From: Chamaelirium japonicum
Taxonomy: Eukaryota > Streptophyta > Magnoliopsida > Liliales > Melanthiaceae
Length of the DNA: 64,000 nt
Assembly: GCA_947650365.1 (NCBI GenBank)
Contig: CANTAL010000205.1
Span: 372,001 to 436,000 of the forward strand
Reading direction: 5' to 3'
Position numbers and translations under genes: made by a program. The notes under the pieces are model-generated. The model did not search any database, was not told where the DNA came from, and saw only the letters and a program-made list of their open reading frames with translations. The stretch's first letter is position 1, and the number at the start of each line of letters is the position of its first letter. Below, one piece after another: positions 26,870-36,899 of this stretch.

Positions 26870-28127
26870 GTATCCATTCTAATTCATTCGTACGATCCAT
26901 TATAATTCATAAGTACGATCCATTCTAATTCATTCATACGATCCATTCTAATTCATTTGCACGAATGTATCGATTCTAATTCATTCGTACAATCCATTCT
27001 AATTCCTTCGTACGATCCATTCTAATTCCTTCGTACGATCCATTCTAATTCATTCGTACGATCCATTCTATTTTATTTGTATGATCCATTCTAATTCCTT
27101 CGTACGATCCATTCTTATTCATTCCCAGGAATGTATCCATTCTAATTCATACGTACGATCCATTCTAATTCATTTATATGATCCAATCTAATTCATTCAT
27201 ACAATCCATTCTAATTCATTCGCACGAACTTATCCATTCTAATTAATTCGTACGATCCATTCTAATTCATTCGCACAATGTATTCTAATTCATTCATACG
27301 TTCCATTCTAATTCATTAGCATGATCCATTCTAACTCATTCGTACGATCTATTCTATTTCATTCGTACGATCCATTATGACGATCCATTCTAATTCATTC
27401 GTATGATCCAATCTAATTCATTCGCACAATCTATTCTAATTCATTCCTACGATCCATTCTAATTCATTAGCATGATCCATTCTAATTCATTCATACAATC
27501 TATTCTAATTCTTTTGCACGAATGTATCCATTCTACTTCATTCGTACGAGCCATTCTAATTCCTTCATACGATCCATTCTAATTTCTTTGTACGATCCAT
27601 TCTAATTCATTCCCATGATGTATCCATTCTAATTGATAGGTACGATCCATTCTATTTCATTCGTACGACCCATTCTTACTCATTCGTACGATCCATTCTA
27701 ATTCATTCGCACGAATGTATCCACTCTAATTCATTCGTACGATCCATTCTAATTCATTCGCACGATCCATTCTAATTCATTCGTACGATCTATTCTAATT
27801 CATTCGCACGATCCATTCTAATTCATTCATACGATCCATTCTAATTCATTCATACGATCCATTCTAATTCTTTCACATGATCCATTCTAATTCATTCGTA
27901 CGATCCATTCTAATTCATTCGAACAATCCATTCTATTTCATTCGTACGATCCATTCTTACTCATTCGTACGATCCATTCTAATTCATTCGCACGAATGTA
28001 TCCATTCTAATTCATTCGTATGATCCATTCTAATTCATTCGCACGATCCATTCTAATTCATTTGCACAATCTATTCTAATTCATTCATATGATCCATTCT
28101 ATTTCATTCGTACGATCCATTCTTACT
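26870..28127 (-). repeat. Satellite block, minus orientation
   Basis: Inverted units with a small rearrangement near 27375 (ATTATGACGATCC). Ends at CTTACTCAATGAATTAG, the junction shared with 16514. Confidence 0.92.
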
Positions 28128-28417
28128 CAATGAATTAGAATGGATCGTGCGAATGAATTAGAATGGATCGTACGAATGAATTAGAATGGATACATTCGTG
28201 CGAATGAATTAGAATGGATCGTACGAATGAATTAGAATGGATCATATGAATGAATTAGAATGGATACATTCGTGTGAATGAATTAGAATGGATCGTATGA
28301 ATGAATTAGATTGGATCGTATGAAAGAATTAGAATGGATCATACCTATGAATTAGAATGGATACATTCATGGGAATGAATTAGAATGGATCGTACGAAGG
28401 AATTAGAATGGATCGTA
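28128..28417 (+). repeat. Satellite block, plus orientation
   Basis: Short plus block with a CATGGGAATG unit near 28370. Ends at GGATCGTATGATCC. Confidence 0.91.
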
Positions 28418-29083
28418 TGATCCATTCTAATTCATTTGCATGATCCAATCTGATTCATTCGCATCATCCATTCTAATTCATTCATACGATCCATTCTAAT
28501 TCATTCATACAATCCATTCTAATTCATTCTAATTTATTCGTACGATCCATGAATTAGAATGGATCGCACGAATGTATCCATTCTAATTAATTCTTACGAT
28601 CCATTCTAATTCCTTCGTACGATCCATTCTAATTCCTTCGTACGATCCATTCTATTTCATTCGAATGATCCATTCTAATTCCTTCGTACGATTTATTCTA
28701 ATTCATTCGTACGATCCATTCTATTTCATTCGCACAATCTATTCTAATTCAATCATACGATTCATTCTAATTTATTCTTACGATCCATTCTAATTCATTC
28801 GCGCGATCCATTCTTATTCATTCATACGATCCATTCTAATTCATTCGTACGACATTCTAATTCATACGTACGATCCATTCTAATTCATTCATACGACCCA
28901 ATCTAATTCATTCATACGATCCATTCTAATTCATTCGCACGAGTGTATCCATTCTAATTCATTCATACGATCCATTCTAATTCATTCGTGAGATCCATTC
29001 TAATTCATTCGCACGAATGTATCCATTCTAATTCATTCGTACGATCTATTCTAATTAATTCGCACGATCCATTCTAATTTATT
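28418..29083 (-). repeat. Satellite block, minus orientation
   Basis: Inverted units with a single-unit flip to plus orientation at about 28549-28566 (GAATTAGAATGGATCGCAC). Ends at TTTATTGAGTAAGAATAATCG. Confidence 0.91.
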
Positions 29084-29695
29084 GAGTAAGAATAATCGTA
29101 CGAATGAAATAGAATGGATCGTACGAATGAATTAAAATAGATTGTGCGAATGAATTAGAATGGATCATACGAATGAATTAGAATGGATCGTATAAATGAA
29201 TTAGAATGGATCGTGCGAATGAATTAGAATGGATCGTACGAATGAATTAGAATGGTTACATTCTTGTGAATGAATTAGAATGGATCATACGAATGAGTAA
29301 GAATGGATCGTACGAATGAAATAGAATGGATTGTACGAATGAATTAGAATGGATCGTACCAATGAATTAGAAAGGATCGTGCGAAAGAATTAGAATGGAT
29401 TGTATGAATGAATTAGAATGGATCGTGTGAATGAATTAGAATGGATCGTACGAATGAATTAGAATTGATCGTATGAATGAATTAGAATGGATCGTGCGAA
29501 TGAATTAGAATGGATCGTACGAATGAATTAGAATGGATACATTCGTGCAAATGAATTAGAATGGATCGTACGAATGAATTAGAATGGATTGTACGAATAA
29601 AATAGAATGGATCGTATGTATGAATTAGAATGGATCGTGCGAATGAATTAGAATGGATCGTACGAATGAATTAGAATGGATACATTCGTGCGAAT
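29084..29695 (+). repeat. Satellite block, plus orientation, left flank of retrotransposon
   Basis: The final bases form a 28-mer that is interrupted after GTGCGAAT by the LTR. The last five bases, CGAAT at 29691-29695, are the left copy of the target-site duplication. Confidence 0.94.
29691..29695. other. Target-site duplication, left copy
   Basis: CGAAT immediately precedes the LTR end TGTGGGCG. It pairs with CAAAT at 42253-42257, one mismatch. Removing one copy and the element restores a continuous satellite register. Confidence 0.85.
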
Positions 29696-30099
29696 TGTGG
29701 GCGAAAATCTTCGTGCCGACCCGAAGACTTCGCCGCACCAGTCAATCAAGGTTCAGTTGAAGATCGTTGTTCGATCTATTGATTGAAGTTGAAGCTTCCG
29801 ATATGCAAACAGAGAGAGATGCAATCAGAGAGTTGACGCAAGAGATGTGATCTCGGAGTTCAGCCAAAGCCTACGTCTCCGTGTTATAGGGAGCAACCCG
29901 AATTCACTAACCCTTGTATCGAAGTGATCTCGACAGGTCGAGTATCACTGAAACCACTCTGATCTCTTCAAAGGCAAGAAGAAGATCGAAGAGAGGAGGA
30001 GGAATGGAGAGATAGAAAATCCAGAGCTCTGGTTTCTGAAAATCAAATCTCAGAACTGGAAATCGGATCTCGGATCTCATTTACATTTGAAGGGTCTGC

Positions 30100-30107
30100 T
30101 ATTTATA
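30100..30107 (-). promoter_or_regulatory. TATA box in 3' LTR
   Basis: TATAAATA on the minus strand, the duplicate of the 5' LTR promoter element. Any transcript from it would read outward into the satellite on the left. Confidence 0.65.
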
Positions 30108-30162
30108 GAGTTTTTTGGTAGCAAATGCCGGTTTCTACCATCGTATCTGGGGATCCTCCAGG

Positions 30163-30350
30163 AGGGGCTGGTGGGTCCCCCTGTAGTCTTCATGGGTTCA
30201 CCAGGCAGGGCCGGTGGGTCCCGTGGTAGTCTTCGTGGGAATACCAGGCAGGGCCGGTGGGTCCCGTGGTAGTCTTCGTGGGCCCACCAAGCAGGGCCGG
30301 TGGATCCCGCGGTAGTCTTCGTGGGTGCACCAGGCAAGGCCGGTGGGTCC
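30163..30350. repeat. 43-bp tandem repeats in U3 of 3' LTR
   Basis: About four copies with period 43 bp: GCAGGGCCGG begins near 30206, 30249, 30292 and 30335 (the last with one change). Units include GTCCCGTGGTAGTCTTCGTG. They are GC-rich compared with the AT-rich satellite outside and lie upstream of the TATA box, where promoter-associated repeats of LTRs are common. Confidence 0.88.
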
Positions 30351-30388
30351 TGTTGTTTGCAGACTTCTTGCCAAAATTTGCACCCACA

Positions 30389-30405
30389 GTTACCCCCTCC
30401 ATGTT
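30389..30405 (-). other. Polypurine tract
   Basis: On the minus strand, ATGGAGGGGGTAAC runs directly into the 3' LTR start TGTGGGTGC. This is the expected position for the plus-strand primer. Confidence 0.75.
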
Positions 30406-30514
30406 AGCTAGAGGCCAACCTGGCTGGCTTGGATTCGTGGTGCCAAAAACTATCAACCTCTGTCACGAAAAAACACGAAAAGAGCTTGCCAAGCGTCAGC
30501 GTTTAAAAAAGGAC
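30406..30514. other. Short unique spacer between polypurine tract and 118-bp array
   Basis: Contains no recognisable gene or repeat; it includes CAACCTGGCTGGCTTGG and an A-rich stretch. Confidence 0.6.
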
Positions 30515-31700
30515 TGATCGGTCAATTTTGACCGATCGGTCGAATTTGACCGATCGGTCAAAGTTGACTGATCGGTCGATTTCAACCGGTCGGGGTCGAA
30601 GTGATCGGTCAAAAAACTCTGTTTTTTGATCGATCCAGTACAAAATCGACCGATCGGTTGAATTTGATCGATCGGTCAAGTTTGACCGATCGGTTAAACT
30701 CAACTGGTCGAGGTTGAAGGGATCGGGCAAAAAACCCTGTTTTTTGACTGATCCAGTACAAAATCGACCGATCGGTTGAATCTGACCGATCGGTCAAGTT
30801 TGACCGATCGGCTAAATTCAACAGGTCGAGGTTGAAGGGATCGAGCAAAAAGCCAAGTTTTTTGCTCGATGCAGTACAAAATCGACCGATCGGTTGAATC
30901 TGACCGATCGATCAAGTTTGATCGATCGGCTAAATTCAACCGGTCGAGGTTGAAGGGATCGGGCAAAAAACCCTGTTTTTTGACTGATCCAGTATAAAAT
31001 CGACCGATCGGTTGAATCTGACCGATCGGTCAAGTTTGATCGATCGGCTAAATTCAACCGGTCGAGGTTGAAGGGATCGGGCAAAAAGCTAAGTTTTTTG
31101 CCCGATGCAGTGGAAAATCGATCGATCAGTCGAATCTGACCGATCGGTCAATTTTGACCGATCGGCTAAATTCAACCGGTCGAGGTTGAAGGGATCAGGC
31201 AAAAAGCCAAATTTTTTGCCCGATGTAGTGGAAAATCGACCGATCGGTCGAATCTGACCGATCGGTCAATTTTGACCGATCGGCTAAATTCAACCGGTCG
31301 AGGTTGAAGGGATCGGGCAAAAAGCCAAGTTTTTTGCCCGATGCAGTGGAAAATCGACCGATCGGTCGAATCTGACCGATCGGTCAATTTTCACCGATCG
31401 GCTAAATTCAACCGATTGAGGTTGAAGGGATCAGGCAAAATGCCAAGTTTTTTGCCCAATGCAGTGGAAAATAGATCGATCGGTCGAATCTGACCGATCG
31501 GTCAATTTTGACCGATCGGCTAAATTCAACCGGTCGAGGTTTAAGGGATCGGGCAAAAAGCCAAGTTTTTTGCCCGATACAGTGGAAAATCGATCGATCG
31601 GTCGAATCTGACCGATCGGTTATGGTTTGACCGATCGGCTAGATTCAACCAGTCGGAGTGATTGGCCAAAAGAGCCTGTTTTTTACCCAATCCTCTGGAA
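30515..31700. repeat. 118-bp tandem array in the retrotransposon 3' region
   Basis: About ten copies with exact period 118: GATCGGGCAA-type anchors begin at 30603, 30721, 30839, 30957, 31075, 31193, 31311, 31429 and 31547, and the last unit is shortened by 5 bp (31660). Each unit contains three palindromic boxes near GACCGATCGGTC plus TTCAACCGGTCGAGGTTGAA and a TTTTTTGCCCGAT segment. Open frames up to 88 codons on the minus strand are period artefacts (DRSNLTDRSDSTDRS). It lies between the polypurine tract and the antisense gene. Confidence 0.95.
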
Positions 31701-31989
31701 AGTTTACCTGATCATCTGCCTGTCGAATGGGTAAAGTCTTTGAATTGATAACTTGAAGTAGCTTGAGCCGATGGTTCATCTGGACCGGTGAGTCTCCTGA
31801 ACCGGCGGTCCAGTTGGACCAGCGGTTCGCCTGGACCGGTGGTTCAATTGGTTCGACGCTTCGTCTGGTCTGACTGTTCGCCTGGTTTTGTGCTTGCTAC
31901 GGATTGATACCACGTGTTCTTTCAAAAACACAGGATTTGACCTGGTGAGGACATGTATCCTCTCGTTTTGCGCGCCAGATTCCTCTGGG
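31701..31989. repeat. Degenerate CTGGACCGGTGGTTC repeats upstream of antisense gene
   Basis: Between about 31765 and 31885 a short motif around GGACCGGTGGTTC(A/G) recurs about five or six times with variation (GGTTCATCTGGACCGGTGAG, GGTTCGCCTGGACCGGTGG). The remainder up to the TATA box has no visible feature. It may be an eroded tandem block or promoter-proximal repeats of the antisense gene. Confidence 0.55.
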
Positions 31990-31997
31990 TATATAAA
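31990..31997 (+). promoter_or_regulatory. TATA box of antisense gene
   Basis: TATATAAA in the context GGGTATATAAACTTCTC, 102 bases before the ATG at 32099. It is followed by a pyrimidine-rich leader (TTCTCATTCTCTGTTCTCTC) typical of plant 5' UTRs. It points to a promoter independent of the LTR. Confidence 0.7.
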
Positions 31998-34103
31998 CTT
32001 CTCTGGCTGTCATTCTCGCCCCACGCTTTCAGAATTTTTCGAAGTCCATAATCTTTGCTCTCGATTTCTCATTCTCTGTTCTCTCCCGATCGATCGAAAT
32101 GGCCTCATCTGGTAGCGTGAAGAAGACAAATGTGGTCCCGTCGAAGTGGAAGGGGAAGGAGATTGCTGAAGTTTCATCCACTCCGAAAGGCCGTGGTAAG
32201 GGCAAGGCTGTGCTTATGGAGCTTGGTGATTTAGGCAAAAGGCACATGGGAGTTGGATTTGCTTCTGCTCCATCAAGGCTAGAGCACATTCCCAAGGCGA
32301 AGTTTGTTCTGGCGCCCCTGATGTCGTTGACGGAGGAACCTGCATATGTGTACAACACAAGTGGCAATCTCACCGATGTGAAGAGGGCTAAGTGGCAGAA
32401 GCTGCTGGCTTATTTCACATAAGGGAAAGTTCGACCATCGCTCCCGGGGGTTCAGTCTGCCTTCGGTATCGACAAGCAGACGGTCTTCACAAACTACGCC
32501 AGCAAGGAGCAAGTAATGGGGACTATTGTCACCATTGGCCAGCTCAACTGTGGATTGCGCCTTCCACTGCCACCCTTTGCCGCGAGGTTGCTGAACACCT
32601 CAGGCCTTTGTCCCGGGCAGATCTCCGGGAATGCTTGGAGGATCATCTACGCTTTCTATCGCGTAGAATCTGACTTCCAGGAGGATCTGAAGGCTTGCTA
32701 CTCCAGCATCCCCGAGGGCAAGGAAGCGAGGATCGAGTTGGGATACTTCTTTTATCACTACAAATGGGCATCGAGGAAAGACAGCCCATTCTTCAACTTG
32801 ACTGGCGTATCAGCCCTGCGCCCGATCGTAGACACCGTCCCCTTTGATAATTTCTACATTGATTGGCCGATTTTGGTCTCCGGTGCGTGGACGCCTCTGT
32901 CAGTGCCCGAGACCCCCCGGAATGATGTGCACAAAGAGATAAAGATGTACTGCGAGGGAGGTGCCTTCGCCTAGCCTTCGGAGCGGGTCGGTGCCATCGA
33001 CAATCTGTTTCTGGAGTTGACGTGCGGCACTCGATCATGGAAACAATTTTTGAATTGCCCTGTCAGGTATGGCAACGCCAATCTCCTCCACCGACTACGG
33101 GTCCGATATGAGGACAATGAAGTTTTATACTCCGATTATGAGGAGGATCTCAATCGGGAATGATTGTTAGAAGAATCTGGGCTGAGAAGAAGGCGTATGG
33201 TGTGAGGCATCGATTGCCCACCACTGAAGAGAAGCTGGTGATAAGCCGAAGGGGCCAGGCGAAGAAAAGGAAAATCCTTGATGAGCAGAAGGAAGATGAA
33301 GAAGAAGAGAAGAAAGGAGAAGAAGAAGAAGAAGAAGAAAAAGAGGAAGAAGTGGAAGAGAAAGAGAAGGAAGATGAGGACAAGGATGATGAAGACAATA
33401 ATAGTGATGATGATGATGATGATGACGGGGGAGACCAGGGGGGTGATGAGATTCCCCCCACCCCCACTGGAGGTGATGATGGAAGAGGGGGTGGTGAGGA
33501 AGAGATTCCTCCCACCCCCATTGGTGGCGATGAAGTGAAAGGGGGTGGTCAGGAAGAAATTCCTCCCACCCCCACTGGTGGTGAAGAGGAGGATTCGCAG
33601 CCCATACCTATTGACGAGGCTAAGGCCCGTCGTATAGAATTGGTGATGGATGCGGTGGGTGATGGTCAGAGGGTGGTTCCCGCCTACCACTTCGAAGAGT
33701 TGAAGAAGCGCCCAGTGCGCCTGAAGATCAAGTTCTCGGGGAGTGGTGGGGTTGGTAGCAACCCCACACCCCTCGACCAAATGCCTCCAGATATTCTCCG
33801 CATTGAAGGTGCGACGACAAGCGGGGGTCTGGAGGTTGAGCAACCTCCGCCCTTCGTGTTCTTTGGCAGAGGAAATGGCAGCCATTGTGGCCGGGCTCGA
33901 GCAGTCGAGCGGGCTACAAGATGAAGGGGAGATCTCACCTCCTCGAGGTGTTCCTTCTCCCGCACACATGGAGAGAGGAAGCCGCGTGGAGGCTAGGACT
34001 CCCCAACCTCAGCCGGAGCCAACCCCCGCCAAGGAGAAGTCGACCACCAAGGGTAAGAGCTCTGACCGTGGAAAGGAGAAAGCATCTTGAGTCGATGCCA
34101 CAG

Positions 34104-34188
34104 GTATCCATACTAACTCACCTTCTTGATTGCCTTGTCTTTGATACTTGAAATATTCTAACTCTTTGAACTTTTGCTTGACTTGGAG
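34104..34188 (+). other. Intron 1 of antisense gene (85 bp)
   Basis: Donor CACAG|GTATCC, acceptor CTTGGAG|AG. It is T-rich with a branch-point-like TACTAAC just after the donor and TTCTAAC further in. Splicing joins a phase-1 exon end to AG and keeps the frame into ETPAGTT. Confidence 0.7.
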
Positions 34189-34325
34189 AGACTCCTGCTG
34201 GCACGACTTTGCTTTTGAAGGATTTAGGTGATATTGACATCAACCACCCAACCCCAGTGATCCAGAAGCTCTGTAACCTTCCGGGTGCCTCGATCGAAGA
34301 AGCCTTCCATAGGCTTGAAGTGGTG

Positions 34326-34400
34326 GTAAGTGCATCAGCTTGACTTGACTTTTGAATTGAATCTTCTGAAATATTTCTAACACTTCTTGTTTGTTCACAG
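34326..34400 (+). other. Intron 2 of antisense gene (75 bp)
   Basis: Strong donor GTG|GTAAGT and acceptor TTTGTTCACAG with a TTTCTAAC branch-like site. The 137-base exon between the introns keeps frame into exon 3, where the second codon is now TAA (34404-34406). Confidence 0.78.
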
Positions 34401-35034
34401 AATTAAATAGTTTTGAAGTTCGGCACAAAGTTTTTCAAGAAGGTCGGAGAGCGAGAGGCTTCAACTGAAGTCTCTCGCCTGACGGCTGAATTAGAAGCTA
34501 CCCAAGAGGAGAAGGATAAGCTGAGGGAGATTCTGTCTTCCAAGAAGGATGCTTTGAAGGCCAAGATCAAGGCCCTTCGCAAGGAGAAGCTGGAGAGCAA
34601 GGGGTGGCAGAATGGCTATGAGGCTCGGGGTCACGAGCTTGAAGAGTTAAAGAATCGATTCTTCAAGATCGAGACTTTGTCCTTCGATCGTGCGACTCGA
34701 ATAAAGGAGTTGGAGGCTCAACTTGCTGCGAAGGATGCTGCTTCTGCTTCCAAGGAGGACACCTTGAAGAAGGAGTTGGAGCATACTCATGCTGAATGTG
34801 AGAGCTTCAGGGAGACGGCCGAGAAGGCGGTGGAAGCACTCAGGGTTCATGCTAGCAGTATCCGATCTTCTAAGGCTTCTGTGGCGAGCAAAGCTCATGG
34901 TGGATCTGAAGGAGAGAAGTCACGCGCGCAAAGTGTGGCCAAACCTTGATAGCTTCTATCTTCTTTTTTGTTTGTTATACCTGTAAACTCTTCTCAGATT
35001 GAAGCTTACTACCGTACTTAGAAACTTTTTGATA

Positions 35035-35040
35035 AATAAA
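35035..35040 (+). terminator. Poly-A signal of antisense gene
   Basis: AATAAA in GATAAATAAAGATATC, 86 bases after the stop codon of exon 3. This is a plausible 3' end lying well before the convergent integrase stop. Confidence 0.65.
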
Positions 35041-35149
35041 GATATCTTTTTTGATGTTAGACATTGAATGTCTCTTGTGTTGAATTGAATGTCTTTGAAT
35101 GTTGGGTTCTGGATGGTATTGGAATGTTTGAATATACATACACTTGAAT

Positions 35150-35490
35150 GTAAGGGGCCAAGTCACAACTTGATCACCCAGACTGGTTAAGTAAGTCAAA
35201 AATTGAAGGTTGTGTTATAGCACAACTTGAAATCGTTAACATTTGCATGTGAGGGGTTGAGTCACAACTCAAGCACCCAAACTTGTTAGACGATATTGAA
35301 TTTGATTGAAATTGAAGGTCATTTAATAGTTGTAAGTAAGGGGTAGTGTCGCAACACAAACTCCCAAACCTGTTAAATTGACGTAGTGACTTGAAGGTTG
35401 TATTGTAGCACAACCCGAAATCGTTTAACATTTGCTTGTAAGGGGTTGGGTCACAACTCAAGCACCCAAACTTGTTAAACGACCTAGTAA
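35150..35490. repeat. Diverged ~95-bp tandem repeats downstream of integrase
   Basis: Four imperfect copies of a block beginning TAAGGGGTTGGGTCACAAC start near 35151, 35250, 35337 and 35439 (spacings 99, 87 and 102). Alternate copies also share AAGGTTGTNTTNTAGCACAAC (35206 and 35394). They separate the convergent ends of integrase (35597, minus) and the antisense gene (poly-A signal 35035, plus). No coding function is seen. Confidence 0.8.
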
Positions 35491-35596
35491 TTTGACTATA
35501 GATAATTTTGAACTTGAACATAGATGACTTGAAACTGCTCCAGAATTTGAACATTTGAACATTTGAAAGAGATCTTTATTCATCATGGAATTTACA

Positions 35597-36899
35597 TCAT
35601 GGATAGAACAATTTGAGGTGTCTAGAATTCCAAGCCCGTGGCAATCTGTCTCCTTCTGGTGAGATTAGTCGGTAAGATCCTTTGCCTCCTACTGATTCAA
35701 CAATATATGGACCTTCCCAGTTGGGAGCAAGTTTTCCACTGCTGTGCTCCTTTGTGTTGTAAAAAACTACTCTGAGGACCAGACTGCCAATTGGGAACTG
35801 TCTCTTGTAAACCTTCTGATCGTAGGCTCGTTTGATCTTCTGCTGATACTTGGCCACACGAAGGGATACTTGGTCTCGTAGTTCTTCAGAGAAGTCCAGA
35901 TCATTGACACGAAGTTCTTCATTGATTCCTTCTTCAACTTCTCTGGTTTTCAAAGTACTTGATATGTTATCTGTTGGGAGTACTGCTTCCGATCCATATG
36001 TTAGACGAAAGGGTGAGAATCCTATTGATCTTCTCGGAGTTGTGCGATATCCCCAAAGAACTTCAGGTAGGACTTGTTCCCATAATCCTTTCTTGTCGTT
36101 GAGTTTCTTCTTGAGTATACCAAGAATAGCTCTATTGGAGGCTTCAGCTTGACCATTGCATTGAGGGTACCTTAAAGTTGAATAAAAAAGTTTGATTCCG
36201 TTGTTGAGACAGAATTCACGAAACTTGTCAGATTCGAATTGAGCCCCATTGTCAGCAACAAGAACTTGAGGTGTGCCAAACCTTGAGAAGATGTTATGTC
36301 AGATGAACTTGATCACTTCATCGTCGGTCTCTCGGAAGAGTGGCACAGCTTCGACCTATTTGGTGAAGTAATCTATGGCCAGTAGCAGATACTTCTTCTT
36401 GCTCGGAGTTGGAGGAAAGGGACCCAAGAAGTCTAACCCTCATTGATGGAAAGGCCATGGGCTTGATAGTTGATGAAGCTCGTCTGCAGGGAGATGGATA
36501 GCCCGAGCGTGTCGTTGGCATGGCTCGCACCTTTGAACCACTTGGTGAGCATCTCTTGCCATTGTAGGCCAGTAGTAACCTTCCAATTTTGTTTTGGCTT
36601 CAAGAGATCTTTCCCCCGAATGATTTCCACAGGCCTCGGAGTGGATGTCAACTAGGATTGCCTTTGTTTGTTCAAGGCCGATGCATTTGAGCAACATCCC
36701 GTTGTGAGACTTGAAGTAGAGATCTTCTCCTTGAATGATATAGCATGGAAGCTTTCTTTGAAGTCTTCGGGCTTGATTTGGATCTTCGGGTATTTGCCAT
36801 ATTTGAAGAAGTTGAAGATTGGCTGTCTCCAATCCTCAAGCTCACTTGTGGTGGTAAGGTTCAATACCAGTTGATCTCCACCCCTAGATCTCTTTATAG
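35597..36899 (-). pseudogene. pol: pol: integrase
   Basis: The N-terminal linker (LEDWRQPIFNFFKYGKYPKI) is still in the RT frame. Near 36790 the frame shifts by one and the rest of integrase lies in the new frame. It includes the zinc-binding part (CGNHSGERSLEAK...CEPCQRHA) and the catalytic core with Asp in GLDFLGPFPP, Asp in VADNGAQFES and Glu in NGQAEASNRAI. The C-terminal part has KLAPNWEGPYIVESVG and GDRLPRAWNSRHLKLFY before the natural stop TGA 35597-35599. Stops inside are TGA 36440-36442 and TAG 36356-36358 (both at positions where Trp is expected) and TGA 36299-36301. No chromodomain follows. The catalytic triad residues are all still present. Confidence 0.9.

Larger units (their letters stand above)
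1..29695. repeat. Left arm of 23/28-bp satellite array
   Basis: The whole interval is tandem copies of a 23-bp unit, core GAATGAATTAGAATGGATC plus a four-base tail (GTAC, GTGC, GTAT, ATAC). A 28-bp variant containing GGATACATTCGTGCGAATGA is interspersed. Copies diverge by scattered substitutions and carry recurrent marker variants: GAGTAAG, GAAATAG, GTGCTAATG, AATAGATTGTGCG, GAAGGAATTAGGGTGG and CATGGGAATG. Orientation flips repeatedly and each block is listed separately. Because 23 is not a multiple of three, short open frames up to about 100 codons appear by chance where variants remove the TAA contained in TCTAATTC; none resembles a gene. The only non-satellite DNA in this arm is the pair of 169-bp hairpin elements. 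Confidence 0.97.
29696..30388 (-). repeat. 3' LTR (693 bp)
   Basis: In sense orientation it starts at 30388 with TGTGGGTGC, directly after the polypurine tract, and ends at 29696 with CGCCCACA. It holds a TATA box at 30100-30107 and four copies of a 43-bp GC-rich repeat in U3. Its sense-orientation termini, TG..CA, are intact, unlike those of its partner. Confidence 0.95.
32099..34949 (+). pseudogene. Antisense spliced gene of the retrotransposon (Transposase_28-like, 'putative gypsy type transposon' protein)
   Basis: Gene model on the strand opposite gag-pol. The ATG at 32099 (purine at -3, G at +4) opens MASSGSVKKTNVV, a basic N-terminus. The frame passes an in-frame TAA (32420-32422) into FGIDKQTVFTNY and CGLRLPLPPFAARLL, LCPGQISGNAWRI and ELGYFFYHYKW, the pattern of the plant Transposase_28 family (PF04195). 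It then passes TAG 32972-32974 and a frameshift near 33160. A Glu/Asp-rich stretch follows (33280-33430), then PPTPTGG repeats, a second frameshift near 33865 and TGA 34088-34090. Two introns follow. Exon 2 encodes the conserved CNLPGASIEEAFHRLE. Exon 3, after TAA 34404-34406, encodes a coiled coil of about 180 residues and stops at 34947-34949. The family's function is unknown. Antisense ORFs at this position are known from Tat-group elements. Confidence 0.8.

Noticed and set aside
1-29695. CRISPR-like array of short regular repeats
   Set aside because: There are no unique spacers: the unit is contiguous, both orientations occur, no cas genes are present, and the context is a plant retroelement.
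30077-30517. Overlapping frames in the LTR U3 on both strands
   Set aside because: Generated by the 43-bp GC-rich tandem repeats; similar frames appear in both LTRs and carry no domain.
30503-31387. Series of overlapping 70-90 codon frames reading DRSNLTDRSDSTDRS
   Set aside because: Produced by the 118-bp tandem array; each is offset by 118 bp from the next.
33136-33969. 277-codon frame on the minus strand with Ser/Phe/Ile-rich runs
   Set aside because: It is the reverse complement of the acidic GAA/GAT-rich tract and PPTPTGG repeats of the antisense gene. Low complexity without conserved motifs.
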